A DNA stretch of 64,000 nt from an uncultured Dorea sp. (lineage in GTDB: Bacteria; Bacillota; Clostridia; Lachnospirales; Lachnospiraceae): contig CAMBRQ010000007.1 in NCBI GenBank assembly GCA_945870325.1, positions 1 through 64,000 on the forward strand, read 5' to 3'. The position numbers and the translations under genes were made by a program. Each line of letters opens with the position of its first letter. Position 1 is the stretch's first letter. The notes beneath the pieces were generated by a model, which saw only the letters and a program-made list of their open reading frames with translations, had not been told where the DNA came from and did not search any database. Positions 27,069-35,923 of the stretch are shown here, piece after piece.

Positions 27069-28363
27069 GTGTCTTTAAATCCTCCTCCCTGTGATGAATT
27101 GACTACAAATGAATCCGGATTCCTTGAGAATCTTGTAAGACCACTTGGCCATACTTTCGTTGTCTCTCCGGATAATACGAACGCTCTAAGGTCCGCTTTT
27201 CTGGCAACCTTTTCATCGCCTTCTACAATATACAGATCCTGAAAATCTATGACTTCCTGCGCGATGAATCTTCTAGATTCGCGTGTAACCAGTTCTTTCA
27301 TATCTTCCAGTTTCTCCTTCGATAATTCATTGCCGAATATGACTCCATAACCGCCTGCTTCCGCAACATCCTTGATGACCAACTTATGAATATTCTCAAG
27401 CACGTATTTCCGGTCCTCTTCATAATATGGCAGATAAGTAGGCGCATTCCTAAGCACCGGCTCCTGATCCAGATAATACCGTATCATCTTTGGCACAAAA
27501 TAATAGATTCCCTTATCATCAGCAATACCATTGCCCGGCGCATTGACAATTGCAACATTGCCGGAACGGTAGACATCCATAATATTCGGCACACCAATCA
27601 GCGATTCCGGATTAAATGTCATCGGGTCAAGATATTCATCTGATATTCTTCTGTAAATTACTCCCACCTTTTGTTTTCCACCGCGGTAATCTCTATAGTA
27701 CAGATGATTCTTCTCTACGAATAGATCGCTGCACATCGCCAGCACGCTTCCCGTCCTCTCCGCCAGATAAGAATGCTCGAAATACGCTGCATTGTATCTT
27801 CCAGGTGTCATGATCACCCGGATGCCTCCTGTATTAACATATTCCATCGTGTCTGTCAGCATCTTGGCATAATTCCGGTTATCTATGATCGGATTCTTCC
27901 GAAAGGTATCCGGTGCCACACGCCGTTCCAGTTCTCTTGCAATCAAAGGATAGGATGCCCCGGAAGGTATCCGAAGATTATCCTCCAGGATATACCAGTT
28001 TCCATCTTTTCCCTGTACCAGATCGATTCCTGAGATATGGCTGTAGATATCCTTCGGAGGACAGGCGCCCTCACATTCCGCCAGATATCCCGATGAAGAG
28101 AATACAAACTCTTCAGGGATCACTCCGTCTTTGATAATCTTCTTCTCACCATACACGTCCTTAAGGAACAGATTCAGCGCATCCACTCTCTGAATCAATC
28201 CCCTCTCCAACAGAGCAAAATCATCTTTTGATATCACTCTTGGTATTGCATCAAACGGAAATAACTGTTCATGGAATGTCTGATTCTTATAGATTCCGAA
28301 TTTCACTCCATATCTTGCCAGCAATCGGTTAATGCCGTCTACATGATTTACTAACTGTTCCAT
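27050..28363 (-). CDS. circularly permuted ATP-grasp type 2 ligase (DUF404/DUF407)
   Basis: A 437-residue predicted COOH-NH2 ligase that joins a carboxylate to an amine with ATP, probably making a peptide or isopeptide. Visible: WYILEDNLRIPSGASYPL (a metal-binding ATP-grasp region), VNAPGNGIADDKGIYYF, and GGYGVIFG in the permuted nucleotide loop. ATG 28363 is favoured because GGAAGG lies eight or nine bases upstream; GTG 28372 and ATG 28369 are closer to the site than usual. It is the first gene of a tight unit ATP-grasp, alpha-E, transglutaminase, two M14-like proteins. Such sets have been predicted to make and process small peptides, without a known product. Confidence 0.9.
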   Translation of the reverse strand: MEQLVNHVDGINRLLARYGVKFGIYKNQTFHEQLFPFDAIPRVISKDDFALLERGLIQRVDALNLFLKDVYGEKKIIKDGVIPEEFVFSSSGYLAECEGACPPKDIYSHISGIDLVQGKDGNWYILEDNLRIPSGASYPLIARELERRVAPDTFRKNPIIDNRNYAKMLTDTMEYVNTGGIRVIMTPGRYNAAYFEHSYLAERTGSVLAMCSDLFVEKNHLYYRDYRGGKQKVGVIYRRISDEYLDPMTFNPESLIGVPNIMDVYRSGNVAIVNAPGNGIADDKGIYYFVPKMIRYYLDQEPVLRNAPTYLPYYEEDRKYVLENIHKLVIKDVAEAGGYGVIFGNELSKEKLEDMKELVTRESRRFIAQEVIDFQDLYIVEGDEKVARKADLRAFVLSGETTKVWPSGLTRFSRNPDSFVVNSSQGGGFKDTWVLSQ

Positions 28364-28488
28364 ATTCATCACCTTCCCGGAAACAAAAAGATGTCCGTCC
28401 CATAATACTGCTGATCATGAGAAAGACATCCTCGTCCTATCATATTTATATCACCAGGAATCACAAAAAATACCCAGCATATTGAAAC

Positions 28489-28613
28489 GAATGTGCTTCG
28501 CACATTCTCGCGCCGAAGCGCGGTTGCGTTAGCAACCATTTTCCACTTGCGCATAGTGCGCATCCTCCCGGAGGGGTTTGTTGTATAGGGAACGAAGTTT
28601 CCTATACAACAAA
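28489..28613. repeat. cluster of six adjacent short palindromes
   Basis: Within 125 bp: GAATGTGC-ttc-GCACATTC (28489-28507), CGCGC-cgaa-GCGCG (28509-28522), GGTTGC-gtta-GCAACC (28522-28537), TGCGCA-tag-TGCGCA (28548-28562), CCTC-ccg-GAGG (28564-28574), and TTTGTTGTATAGG / CCTATACAACAAA (28577-28613, perfect 13 bp). They lie upstream of the ATP-grasp gene and past the end of mscS, and occupy most of this 314-bp gap. The order of unrelated small hairpins looks like a mosaic intergenic element. A short frame reading through it (28369-28563) is judged spurious. Confidence 0.7.
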
Positions 28614-28639
28614 AGAGACCTCGAATTACTTCGGGCCTC
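28611..28639 (-). terminator. terminator after mscS
   Basis: Minus strand GAGGCC-CGAA-gtaa-TTCG-a-GGTCTC, a 10-bp stem with one bulged A, then TTTTGTTG. It ends the long pgeF-mscS side of the ylxM block, 38 bp past the mscS stop. Confidence 0.8.
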
Positions 28640-28677
28640 TTCGCTTACTATTATCTTACTTGAATATATGGCATTTG

Positions 28678-29559
28678 TCAAACATTTTCGACATGATGCA
28701 CCGTCATCTGCGGATATGGTATCGCAATACCCTCTTCGTCAAACGTCAGTTTGATCGTCTCCAGAAGTCTCCATCTGGTAGGCCAGAATTCCTCATTGCT
28801 CACCCACGCTCTTGCTCCAAGGATAACTGCGCTGTCTGCCAGTTCATCTACAAACACATTGATCTCATCATCTTTCTTAACACATGCATCTCTTCGCAGA
28901 ATCTCCTCAACCAGTGCTTTTGCTTTCCTTAGATCTACCTCATATGCGATCGACACTCTCAGATCCAGCCTTCTCTCTGCCTTAGCCGTAGCATTCGTCA
29001 GACTGCTGTTCGTCAACATACCATTCGGTATGACGATCGTCTTATTGTCAATCGTACTCAACTTCGTATAGAAAATCTGAATCTCTTTAACTGTTCCTTC
29101 ATTCTTATTCGTATCCTCGATAATGTAGTCTCCTACCTCGAAAGGCTTCAGAAGCAGAATCAATACACCGCCTGCAAAATTAGACAGACTCCCCTGCAGC
29201 GCAAGACCAATTGCCACACCACCGGAAGCCAGAAGCGCTGCTACCGAAGTCGTATCTATTCCTAACTTCGCCGCAATACTGAAAATCAGCAGGCAATACA
29301 ATCCCGCCCTTAAGAAAGAATCTACGAACTGTTCCACTCCCTTATCCGCTTTAGAACGTTCTAAAGACCGGCGCACAATCTTTCGAATCCACTGAATGAC
29401 CAATCTTCCTATAAAAAACACAACCAATGCAATCAGAACTTTAATCCCAAATGCAATCAGTGAAGGAATACTGTCCTGAAGATATTGTGCAAAACGATTC
29501 ATCTCTTCGACCGTATCCTGTGTAACTTCTACTACTTCATTCGTTGTCTCTGCTGTCAT
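28678..29559 (-). CDS. mscS: small-conductance mechanosensitive channel (MscS family)
   Basis: A 293-residue membrane channel that opens under hypo-osmotic stress. It has an N-terminal helix, two transmembrane segments (IKVLIALVVFFIGRLV, LYCLLIFSIAAKLGI), the pore helix GGVAIGLALQGSLSNFAGG with the Gly/Ala packing pattern of MscS TM3, and the beta/alpha-beta vestibule after VGDYI. ATG 29559 is preferred because AGGAGG lies six bases upstream; ATG 29565 would overlap that site. It begins 13 bp after pgeF ends and is last in the transcription unit before the terminator at 28611-28639. Confidence 0.93.
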   Translation of the reverse strand: MTAETTNEVVEVTQDTVEEMNRFAQYLQDSIPSLIAFGIKVLIALVVFFIGRLVIQWIRKIVRRSLERSKADKGVEQFVDSFLRAGLYCLLIFSIAAKLGIDTTSVAALLASGGVAIGLALQGSLSNFAGGVLILLLKPFEVGDYIIEDTNKNEGTVKEIQIFYTKLSTIDNKTIVIPNGMLTNSSLTNATAKAERRLDLRVSIAYEVDLRKAKALVEEILRRDACVKKDDEINVFVDELADSAVILGARAWVSNEEFWPTRWRLLETIKLTFDEEGIAIPYPQMTVHHVENV

Positions 29560-29572
29560 ACTCATCCTCCTG

Positions 29573-30406
29573 TTATTTCAAAGCAAGGAATGCACTAAGG
29601 TTCCCTCTTTTGGTCCCTGTACTTCTGTGCGAGAACAGAATCTCTGGATTACAATGGGTACAAAGATTGGTAACCGCAATATTCTCCTTTTGGATTCCCG
29701 CCTCCATAAGCACTGCCTGATTCGCTTTCCAGAGATCCAGCTGGTATTTGCCATTCTCCTTCTTATAGAATAATTCCGGCCACAGTGATTCTGCAAATTT
29801 TGCTTTGAATTCCTGAATCACATCTTCACTGACTTCATAGCAATCCTGACAGATAGAAGGTCCTATCGCAGCAATGATCTGCCCCGGATCAGTGCCATAC
29901 TGTCTCTGCATTGTTTCTACCGTAATCTTCCCCATCTTATTCACGGTGCCTCTCCATCCGGAATGGCTAAGTCCGATTGCTTTATGAATCGGATCAACCA
30001 AAAATAGTGGGACACAATCTGCATAGAATGTCACAAGACAGATTCCCGGTACATTGGTCACCATTCCATCCGTCTCCATAAAACGGCTTCCCCTATCCTT
30101 TTCTTCTACCACCGCAACATTGGTCGTATGTGTCTGATGGGTATAAGTCAGATCAGCCACTTCCACTCCTATTGCAGATGCAATCCTCCGCCGGTTCTCT
30201 TCTACTGCCTTCGGATCATCTCCTCTGGTCGTACTGATATTCATTGTGGCACAATATCCTGTACTGACGCCTCCAAGCCTTGTTGAAAACCCATGTTTTA
30301 CTACACCTGTATTCTCAAGCATGGGATAAGAAAGATATGGCACCCCATTCACTTCTTTCTCATCAAATATATGCTCATTATTCTTATATTTTAATCCCAG
30401 ATTCAT
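29573..30406 (-). CDS. pgeF: peptidoglycan editing factor / multicopper-like purine nucleosidase (YfiH, PgeF family)
   Basis: A 277-residue protein of the YfiH/LACC1 family, which are purine nucleoside phosphorylases/adenosine deaminases and in E. coli help keep peptidoglycan stems correct. The metal motif residues are visible: the His in THQTHTTNVAVV, Cys/Asp in YADCVPLFLVDP, and His in GLSHSGWRGT; a C-terminal TNLCTHCNPEILFSHR completes the site. AAGGAG precedes the ATG. It sits downstream of yraN and upstream of mscS on the same strand. Confidence 0.92.
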   Translation of the reverse strand: MNLGLKYKNNEHIFDEKEVNGVPYLSYPMLENTGVVKHGFSTRLGGVSTGYCATMNISTTRGDDPKAVEENRRRIASAIGVEVADLTYTHQTHTTNVAVVEEKDRGSRFMETDGMVTNVPGICLVTFYADCVPLFLVDPIHKAIGLSHSGWRGTVNKMGKITVETMQRQYGTDPGQIIAAIGPSICQDCYEVSEDVIQEFKAKFAESLWPELFYKKENGKYQLDLWKANQAVLMEAGIQKENIAVTNLCTHCNPEILFSHRSTGTKRGNLSAFLALK

Positions 30407-30471
30407 TCTGATTCTCCTTTATCCTCCATGGTATGCAGCCGTATTCGCTTTCTGCCGGAAGATGAGTTATG

Positions 30472-30846
30472 CTATCCGCCAATATAATCAAACGCATTCT
30501 GATATACAGTAATCTGCTCCCCTTCTATGCTCACCACATCAAAACGGCATTCTGCATCCGTAAGTCCATGAGTCGTCAGATAATACAGCGCACACTTAGA
30601 AATCACACGCTGCTTCTTATAATCCACCGCCTCTGCCGGATGTCCACTCTCCGATCCGGAGCGGTATTTTACTTCGCAGAAGACCAGACACCCGCCATCT
30701 CTGGCAATCATATCTATCTCACCCACTTTGCAGCGGTAATTATATTCCAGGATCTCATATCCCTTTTCCTTCAGATGCTCTCCTGCTTTTCTTTCGTACT
30801 GCGTACCTATTTCCCGCCTGTTCTTACTATATCCGCATCTACTCAT
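30472..30846 (-). CDS. yraN: YraN family protein (UPF0102, predicted endonuclease)
   Basis: A 124-residue protein of the conserved YraN family with a PD-(D/E)XK-type core: GEIDMIARDGGCLVFCEVKYR holds the catalytic Asp, Glu and Lys. Physiological role is not settled. It follows rnhB by 37 bp, the classic order rnhB-yraN in many bacteria. Start ATG 30846. Confidence 0.92.
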   Translation of the reverse strand: MSRCGYSKNRREIGTQYERKAGEHLKEKGYEILEYNYRCKVGEIDMIARDGGCLVFCEVKYRSGSESGHPAEAVDYKKQRVISKCALYYLTTHGLTDAECRFDVVSIEGEQITVYQNAFDYIGG

Positions 30847-30883
30847 TATCTATACAATCCTATATTTCTATGCTTTTACTATT

Positions 30884-31543
30884 TTATATAAAATTCCGGA
30901 TAAATGTCCTTCTATGAATCGGAGAAGGTCCTAATTCCTTCAATCCCGCAATATGCGCCTTCGTCCCATAGCCCTTATTGCTTGCAAAGTCATACCCCGG
31001 AATCACCTGATCATACTCTGCCATCATGCGGTCCCTGGTCACCTTCGCAATAATACTGGCCGCAGCAATAGACACGCTCTTGGCATCCCCTTTGATGATC
31101 GGCACCTGCGGGATATCAACTTCCGGTATCGTAACCGCATCATTCAAAAGTATATCCGGACGCACCTTCAGATTCGCAATCGCCTGGCGCATCGCCTCAT
31201 AAGTTGCCTGCAGGATATTGATCTCATCAATACGCGCCGGACTTACCATACCAATCCCCGTAGCAATTGCCTTCTCCATGATCTCATCATATAATGCTTC
31301 CCTTTTCTTCTCCGACAATTTCTTAGAATCGTTAAGATAAAGAATCGGATTGTCTTTAGGCAGGATAACCGCTCCTGCCACAACCGGCCCCGCAAGCGGT
31401 CCCCTGCCTACTTCATCAATTCCACATATATACTGGCACATATCATATTCTTTTTCATAAACGCACATAGCCTCAATACGTGCCATCTCTTTTTCCAGTT
31501 TTTCCTTCTGCTTTCGAAGTCTCTCTTCTTCCCGCTTATTCAT
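30884..31543 (-). CDS. rnhB: ribonuclease HII
   Basis: Cleaves the RNA strand of RNA-DNA hybrids and single ribonucleotides in DNA. The 219-residue protein carries the active-site signature [19 protein letters not shown], further acidic residues in [13 protein letters not shown] and SIIAKVTRD, and the C-terminal HRRTF. An extra N-terminal helix rich in Lys/Glu (residues 1-30) precedes the core. Its start overlaps the upstream lepB stop by eight bases. Confidence 0.96.
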   Translation of the reverse strand: MNKREEERLRKQKEKLEKEMARIEAMCVYEKEYDMCQYICGIDEVGRGPLAGPVVAGAVILPKDNPILYLNDSKKLSEKKREALYDEIMEKAIATGIGMVSPARIDEINILQATYEAMRQAIANLKVRPDILLNDAVTIPEVDIPQVPIIKGDAKSVSIAAASIIAKVTRDRMMAEYDQVIPGYDFASNKGYGTKAHIAGLKELGPSPIHRRTFIRNFI

Positions 31544-32105
31544 GCTTGATCACTCCCATTTCATCAAATGGATAGATCCGTACCCACGCTCTTCCAATCA
31601 GATCATCTCTTTTCAGGACACCTACACTTCCATCACGGCTGTCCGAACTGTGATTCCGGTTATCGCCTAATACAAAGTACTCATCTGCTCCCAATGCGAT
31701 CGGTGTCTCTGCAATTCCGGGAGATTCCATTACCTCCGCACCATAAATATCGCTGGACAATAATTCACCATTTATATACACATAACCGCCTACAACCTGA
31801 ACAGTCTCCCCAGGCATACCGATAATACGCTTGATATAATAGGTATTCTCCTCATATTTATAAGGGAATACAATAATGTCATATCTCTTCGGTTCTTTAA
31901 AATGATATGTCAGTTTATCTACGATCAGATTATCTCCATCACTTAATGTCATCTCCATAGAAGAGCCGCTGACCCTCGTTCTCTGTCCTACGAACGTGAT
32001 AATCAGCCATGTCAGCACTATAATAATCAATATGTATAGAAGCCATCCTCCCAATGAGTAAAGGATGCCTCTTTCTTCCTCGTCATTTTTCCTGTTTCTT
32101 GCCAT
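31536..32105 (-). CDS. lepB: signal peptidase I (second copy)
   Basis: Membrane-anchored serine/lysine protease that removes signal peptides outside the membrane. The 189-residue protein has one N-terminal transmembrane helix ([17 protein letters not shown]), the nucleophile region [12 protein letters not shown], the general-base Lys in [12 protein letters not shown], and the late box [13 protein letters not shown]. Start ATG 32105 is taken over the upstream TTG 32114. It overlaps rnhB by eight bases and follows rbgA. A second, distinct lepB at 33013-33627 lies on the other side of rbgA. Confidence 0.94.
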   Translation of the reverse strand: MARNRKNDEEERGILYSLGGWLLYILIIIVLTWLIITFVGQRTRVSGSSMEMTLSDGDNLIVDKLTYHFKEPKRYDIIVFPYKYEENTYYIKRIIGMPGETVQVVGGYVYINGELLSSDIYGAEVMESPGIAETPIALGADEYFVLGDNRNHSSDSRDGSVGVLKRDDLIGRAWVRIYPFDEMGVIKHE

Positions 32106-32150
32106 CTTCTGCAATCCCCTTTCTGTGTCCCCTATTAGATTCTAGCACAC

Positions 32151-32993
32151 TTACTGCGGATATTCCAGTGTCAGTCTTCCCAGTCTTCCATTACGGAAAT
32201 CATCCAGCAAAAGGATTGCGGCTTTCTCTGTATCCAATTCATTCCCTTTGAGCAGACAATGCCTGCTCTCTGCGATCTGCCCAAGCATTACATAGGCGTC
32301 TGCCGCTGGCTCTACCTGGTACTTTCCTTCCAGCACGCCCGGATAATATTCATTCAAAAACTGAATCAGTTCTGCCGCCAGTTCCTCTGTGTTCAAAATC
32401 TCATCTTTAATAGAACCGATGAATGCCAGCCGAAGCCCTACACTCTGGTCTTCGAACTTTGGCCAGAGGATTCCCGGCGTATCTAAGAGTTCCACCTGCT
32501 TATTCAGACGGATCCACTGCTTGCCTTTTGTAACGCCTGGCTTATTCCCCGTCTTGGCACATGCTTTTCCTGCAAGAGAATTAATGAACGTAGATTTTCC
32601 AACGTTCGGAATCCCTACTACCATTGCACGAACCGGGCGGTTCAGGATTCCTCTTTTTCTGTCTCTTTCTATCTTCTCTTTACACGCTTCCTGAATCACA
32701 CTATGGATCGACTTCATTCCACCGCCTTTTTTGGAATTCACTTTTACTACTGAGAATCCTTTGGCACGGAAATATTCTGCCCATGCATCATTCCATCTAT
32801 CCTCCGCAAGGTCTGCCTTATTCAAAAGAATCAGTCTCGCCTTGTTCTTTCCCAATTCATCTATATCCGGATTCCGGCTGCTGATTGGCACCCTTGCATC
32901 GACCAGTTCGATGACAAGATCAATTAACTTCATATTCTCCTGCATCATACGTTTTGCCTTCGTCATATGACCCGGATACCATTGAAAATGCAT
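32151..32993 (-). CDS. rbgA: ribosome biogenesis GTPase RbgA (YlqF)
   Basis: Circularly permuted GTPase needed for late assembly of the 50S subunit. The 280-residue protein shows the family start QWYPGHMTKAKRMM, then the permuted G motifs: NKADL (G4) near residue 58, GIPNVGKSTFIN (G1) near 129, and DTPGILWP (G3) near 176. A helical C-terminal domain of about 80 residues follows. The position between two lepB genes and upstream of rnhB matches the conserved Firmicute order. Confidence 0.95.
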   Translation of the reverse strand: MHFQWYPGHMTKAKRMMQENMKLIDLVIELVDARVPISSRNPDIDELGKNKARLILLNKADLAEDRWNDAWAEYFRAKGFSVVKVNSKKGGGMKSIHSVIQEACKEKIERDRKRGILNRPVRAMVVGIPNVGKSTFINSLAGKACAKTGNKPGVTKGKQWIRLNKQVELLDTPGILWPKFEDQSVGLRLAFIGSIKDEILNTEELAAELIQFLNEYYPGVLEGKYQVEPAADAYVMLGQIAESRHCLLKGNELDTEKAAILLLDDFRNGRLGRLTLEYPQ

Positions 32994-33012
32994 ATTACTT
33001 CTCCTTATCTGC

Positions 33013-33627
33013 TTACTTTACAAATCCAAAATCTTTCTTCGGGGATAGGATCAGCCACGCTTTTCCATAGATATATTCCCGCTTCACATTGCCCACATCC
33101 GCATTACGGCTGTCTTCACTGCTCTTACGGTTATCCCCCAGTACAAAATACTCATCCCCGGCAAGTTGTATCTTCTCAGTTACGATGCCCACATCATCAA
33201 TATCAGTTGTCGCATAGTCTTCATCCAGTTTCTCTCCGTCAATATAGATCCGGTTCTCTATGATCTCAACCGACTCTCCCGGAAGTCCAACGATCCGCTT
33301 AATATAATAATGGGCATTCTCATTCCCTTTTGGCTTAAATACAATAATATCTCCCCGTTTCGGAGTCGTAGCATTGTATACGATTCGGTTCACCAGTACC
33401 ACATCTCCATTGCTCAGGACTGGATTCATAGAATCTCCCACCGTGCTGACCTGCTGCCCAAAATACCATACGCCCACGAATGCCAGCAGGCAGGTCACGG
33501 CAATCTTGAATATCCACTTCCCGATGACAGCCAGATGTGCAAGGTTGATACGAATCTTCTTCTTTGGCTGCTTTATGATCGACTTTTTCGCCCGCCCAAG
33601 TTTTATTTTCTTACGTCTACGCTTCAT
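33013..33627 (-). CDS. lepB: signal peptidase I (first copy)
   Basis: A 204-residue signal peptidase with a strongly basic N-terminus (first 25 residues mostly Lys/Arg, cytoplasmic), one transmembrane helix (WIFKIAVTCLLAFVGVWYF), nucleophile region VGDSMNPVLSNGD, catalytic Lys in YYIKRIVGLPGES, and VLGDNRKSSEDSR. It follows rplS across a terminator-like hairpin (33652-33690) and precedes rbgA by 19 bp. Sequence differs clearly from the second copy, so the pair is not a recent duplication. Confidence 0.94.
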   Translation of the reverse strand: MKRRRKKIKLGRAKKSIIKQPKKKIRINLAHLAVIGKWIFKIAVTCLLAFVGVWYFGQQVSTVGDSMNPVLSNGDVVLVNRIVYNATTPKRGDIIVFKPKGNENAHYYIKRIVGLPGESVEIIENRIYIDGEKLDEDYATTDIDDVGIVTEKIQLAGDEYFVLGDNRKSSEDSRNADVGNVKREYIYGKAWLILSPKKDFGFVK

Positions 33628-33651
33628 ATCTTCCCCTTCGGATGCTTAATA

Positions 33652-33690
33652 ACAGAAAAAGGACAACATACAATATGTACTTGTCCTTTT
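33652..33690 (-). terminator. terminator or attenuator between rplS and lepB
   Basis: Minus strand GGACAA and TTGTCC with flanking A/T pairs form a stem around an AT-rich loop, followed by TTTTTCTG. It lies 12 bp past the rplS stop and would let rplS be made in excess of lepB and the genes beyond. Confidence 0.7.
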
Positions 33691-33701
33691 CTCTTTGTCT
33701 C

Positions 33702-34049
33702 TTATTTTACTAATTCTTTTACCTTAGCTTTCTTACCAACGCGATCTCTCAAGTAGTAAAGTTTTGCTCTTCTTACTTTACCTCTTCTTACTACTTCAAC
33801 CTTCTCAACGTTTGGTGAGTGCAGCGGCCATGTCTTCTCAACACCGATTCCGTTAGAAGACTTTCTAACTGTGAATGTTGCTCTTGCTCCGCCGCCCTGT
33901 TTCTTAAGGACTGTTCCTTCGAATACCTGTACTCTTTCACGGTTTCCTTCTTTGATCTTACCATATACTCTTACGGTATCTCCAACGTGGAACTCAGATA
34001 CAGTTTCTTTCAACTGTGCTGCTTCAATGTTCTTAATGATATCGTTCAT
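33702..34049 (-). CDS. rplS: 50S ribosomal protein L19
   Basis: A 115-residue ribosomal protein at the 30S-50S interface. Family features: [39 protein letters not shown], and the basic C-terminus [26 protein letters not shown] precedes the ATG. It follows trmD in the conserved order but has a separate promoter (34133-34161) and a leader of about 75 nt that could fold (GATG...CATC); an L19 autoregulatory leader is possible but was not recognised with confidence. Confidence 0.97.
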   Translation of the reverse strand: MNDIIKNIEAAQLKETVSEFHVGDTVRVYGKIKEGNRERVQVFEGTVLKKQGGGARATFTVRKSSNGIGVEKTWPLHSPNVEKVEVVRRGKVRRAKLYYLRDRVGKKAKVKELVK

Positions 34050-34132
34050 TATGTGTGACCTCCTTATTTAACTGGATGTTCTTAATACGCTTCTGTACCA
34101 GAGGACCATCTCTTCTCTTCACAACATGCTAT

Positions 34133-34161
34133 AGTTTATCATATTTACTAAGGATTTGCAA
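34133..34161 (-). promoter_or_regulatory. internal promoter of rplS
   Basis: Minus strand TTGCAA (34156-34161), 17 bp, TAAACT (34133-34138), in the 138-bp gap between trmD and rplS. It would allow rplS to be expressed apart from the upstream genes. Confidence 0.5.
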
Positions 34162-34187
34162 GGATTTTCTATATAAATTCCAGCAGA

Positions 34188-35009
34188 TTACTCCAATTCT
34201 TCTATGATCTTATCGGCTAATTCTTTCTCTGCTTTCGTCAACTCCGCTTTTTCCAATAGATCCGGTCTCATCTTTGCAGTCCGAATCACCGACTGCTCTC
34301 TTCTCCATTTCTCAATATTCGCATGATGACCAGACATCAGGACCTCCGGCACCCGTTTCTCATGCCACACTTCCGGACGGGAATACTGAGGATATTCCAG
34401 CAGATTGTCCTGAAAACTTTCGAACTCTGCAGATACATCATTATGAAGCACCCCAGGAACCAGCCTGGAGATAGCGTCTATCATGATCATAGCAGGAAGT
34501 TCGCCGCCCGTCAGGACATAATCTCCGATAGATACATAGTCTGTTACGATCTCCTCTAAAACACGCTCATCGATTCCTTCATAATGTCCGCATAGGAACA
34601 CCAATTCTTCTTCCTTGGCGAATTCCTCCGCCATTCCCTGATTGAATGTCTTCCCCTGTGGCGAAAGATAGATGACTCTCGTTTTTCTGGCAGACCGCAC
34701 TGCATCCTCACAATCGTTCTTCCGGCTATCCTCCTGCACATTCTCGTTACAACAATCACTCCGTCTTCTGGCAGCGATCTTCTCTTCTACTGCTTTATAA
34801 GTCTGATACACCGGCTCCGCCTGCATCAGCATCCCAGCTCCGCCGCCATATGGATAGTCATCCACACTATTATGCTTGTTAAATGCATAATCCCTGATAT
34901 TAATCGCCTCAATGGAGAGCAATCCCTTGCTCATTGCCCGTCCAATAATACTTGTATCCAGACCCTGCATAACCATCTCCGGAAATAATGTCATAATGTA
35001 AAACTGCAT
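34188..35009 (-). CDS. trmD: tRNA (guanine-N1)-methyltransferase
   Basis: Methylates G37 next to the anticodon using S-adenosylmethionine, preventing frameshifts. Knot-fold motifs: YPYGGGAGMLMQ, VIYLSPQGKTFNQ, CGHYEGIDERV, SIGDYVLTGGELPAM. At 273 residues it is longer than the usual 240-250: a charged insertion of about 28 residues (about 80-107, rich in Arg, Asp, Glu with three Cys) separates the first motif block from the SAM-binding one. Position after rimM is standard. The gap of 55 bp to rimM has no promoter call. Confidence 0.96.
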   Translation of the reverse strand: MQFYIMTLFPEMVMQGLDTSIIGRAMSKGLLSIEAINIRDYAFNKHNSVDDYPYGGGAGMLMQAEPVYQTYKAVEEKIAARRRSDCCNENVQEDSRKNDCEDAVRSARKTRVIYLSPQGKTFNQGMAEEFAKEEELVFLCGHYEGIDERVLEEIVTDYVSIGDYVLTGGELPAMIMIDAISRLVPGVLHNDVSAEFESFQDNLLEYPQYSRPEVWHEKRVPEVLMSGHHANIEKWRREQSVIRTAKMRPDLLEKAELTKAEKELADKIIEELE

Positions 35010-35064
35010 ATCCTTTGCTCCTACTATTATCTTTATTATCTATACTCTTTGGATCAGGAACATC

Positions 35065-35571
35065 CTACAGAAGCCCGTCCATCACATGAATCTTCATAAG
35101 CCTTCCCGGAATATCCACATCCAGGATACACTCCTTAATCGCCGGAACCAACACCTCTCCCGCCTGCGGATGCTCAATCACATACACGTCATTCGCCCCA
35201 GTCTCCATCACATCCTTAAGGACGCCAAAATCTTCTCCCTCATCCGTTAAGACCTTCATCCCGATCATATCGGCAATAAAGTATTCATCCTCCTCAAGTG
35301 GAACCGCATTCTCCCTTGTGACCAGAAGTGGACAGCGCTTATATCTCTCTATATCATTTATATTATCATATCCTTTGAACTTCAGTATTACAAACTGCTT
35401 GAAGAACTTCACGCGCTCTATCTCCAAAGGTATCGTCTCTTTCCCTGTATCTAAAACTACCTGCTTCAAATCCTCAAAGCGTGCGGCGTCATCTGTTGTT
35501 GGAAACACTTTTACTTCCCCACGGATTCCGTGTGTCTGGGTAATAACCCCTACCTGTAATAATTCTTCCAT
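35065..35571 (-). CDS. rimM: 16S rRNA processing / 30S maturation protein RimM
   Basis: Helps assemble the 30S head by binding S19. The 168-residue protein starts LLQVGVITQTHGIRGEVKVFP, followed by the PRC-barrel half (EDEYFIADMIGMKVLTDEG...). ATG 35571 is taken because AAGGAG lies nine bases upstream; the longer frame to 35688 reads through an intergenic region with an inverted GGGGACAG...CTGTCCCC pair and is not supported. Located between khpA and trmD in the standard order. Confidence 0.95.
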   Translation of the reverse strand: MEELLQVGVITQTHGIRGEVKVFPTTDDAARFEDLKQVVLDTGKETIPLEIERVKFFKQFVILKFKGYDNINDIERYKRCPLLVTRENAVPLEEDEYFIADMIGMKVLTDEGEDFGVLKDVMETGANDVYVIEHPQAGEVLVPAIKECILDVDIPGRLMKIHVMDGLL

Positions 35572-35671
35572 ATAATTCTCCTTAAGATATGAATGGGGAC
35601 AGACTACGGCAATCCGCGCCTGTCCCCAAATGAACGGGATACCTCCCATCCAAGTGAACTCATAATAATTA

Positions 35672-35902
35672 CTAATCCATAATATCAACGATCACTTTTT
35701 TATCTTCTTTTGCAGCAGCTGCTTTTACAACTGAGCGGATTGCTTTGGCAATACGTCCCTGTTTTCCAATGACTTTTCCCATATCGGAATCTGCCACACG
35801 TACTTCCAGAACCATTGTCTTCTTATCTTCTCTCTCAGTTACCACAACACTGTCCGGATCGTCAACCAATGCCTTCGTAATAACCTCAACTAATTCTTTC
35901 AT
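35672..35902 (-). CDS. khpA: KH-domain RNA-binding protein KhpA
   Basis: A 76-residue single KH domain protein (YlqC/KhpA), which with KhpB binds small RNAs and affects cell division in Firmicutes. The RNA-binding loop is GKVIGKQGRIAKAIR. ATG 35902 has GGAGG five to six bases upstream; the frame upstream to 35920 is not needed. It lies between rpsP (21 bp) and rimM. Confidence 0.93.
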   Translation of the reverse strand: MKELVEVITKALVDDPDSVVVTEREDKKTMVLEVRVADSDMGKVIGKQGRIAKAIRSVVKAAAAKEDKKVIVDIMD

Positions 35903-35923
35903 AATGCACCTCCAGGCCAAAGA

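Noticed and set aside
28369..28563. 64-codon minus-strand frame through the palindrome cluster
   Set aside because: It reads through successive hairpins, and I think the same peptide arises wherever this repeat type occurs; no convincing ribosome site.
31536..33627. Recent lepB duplication around rbgA
   Set aside because: The two proteins differ in N-terminus, loops and motifs; this is an old pair of paralogues of a common kind.
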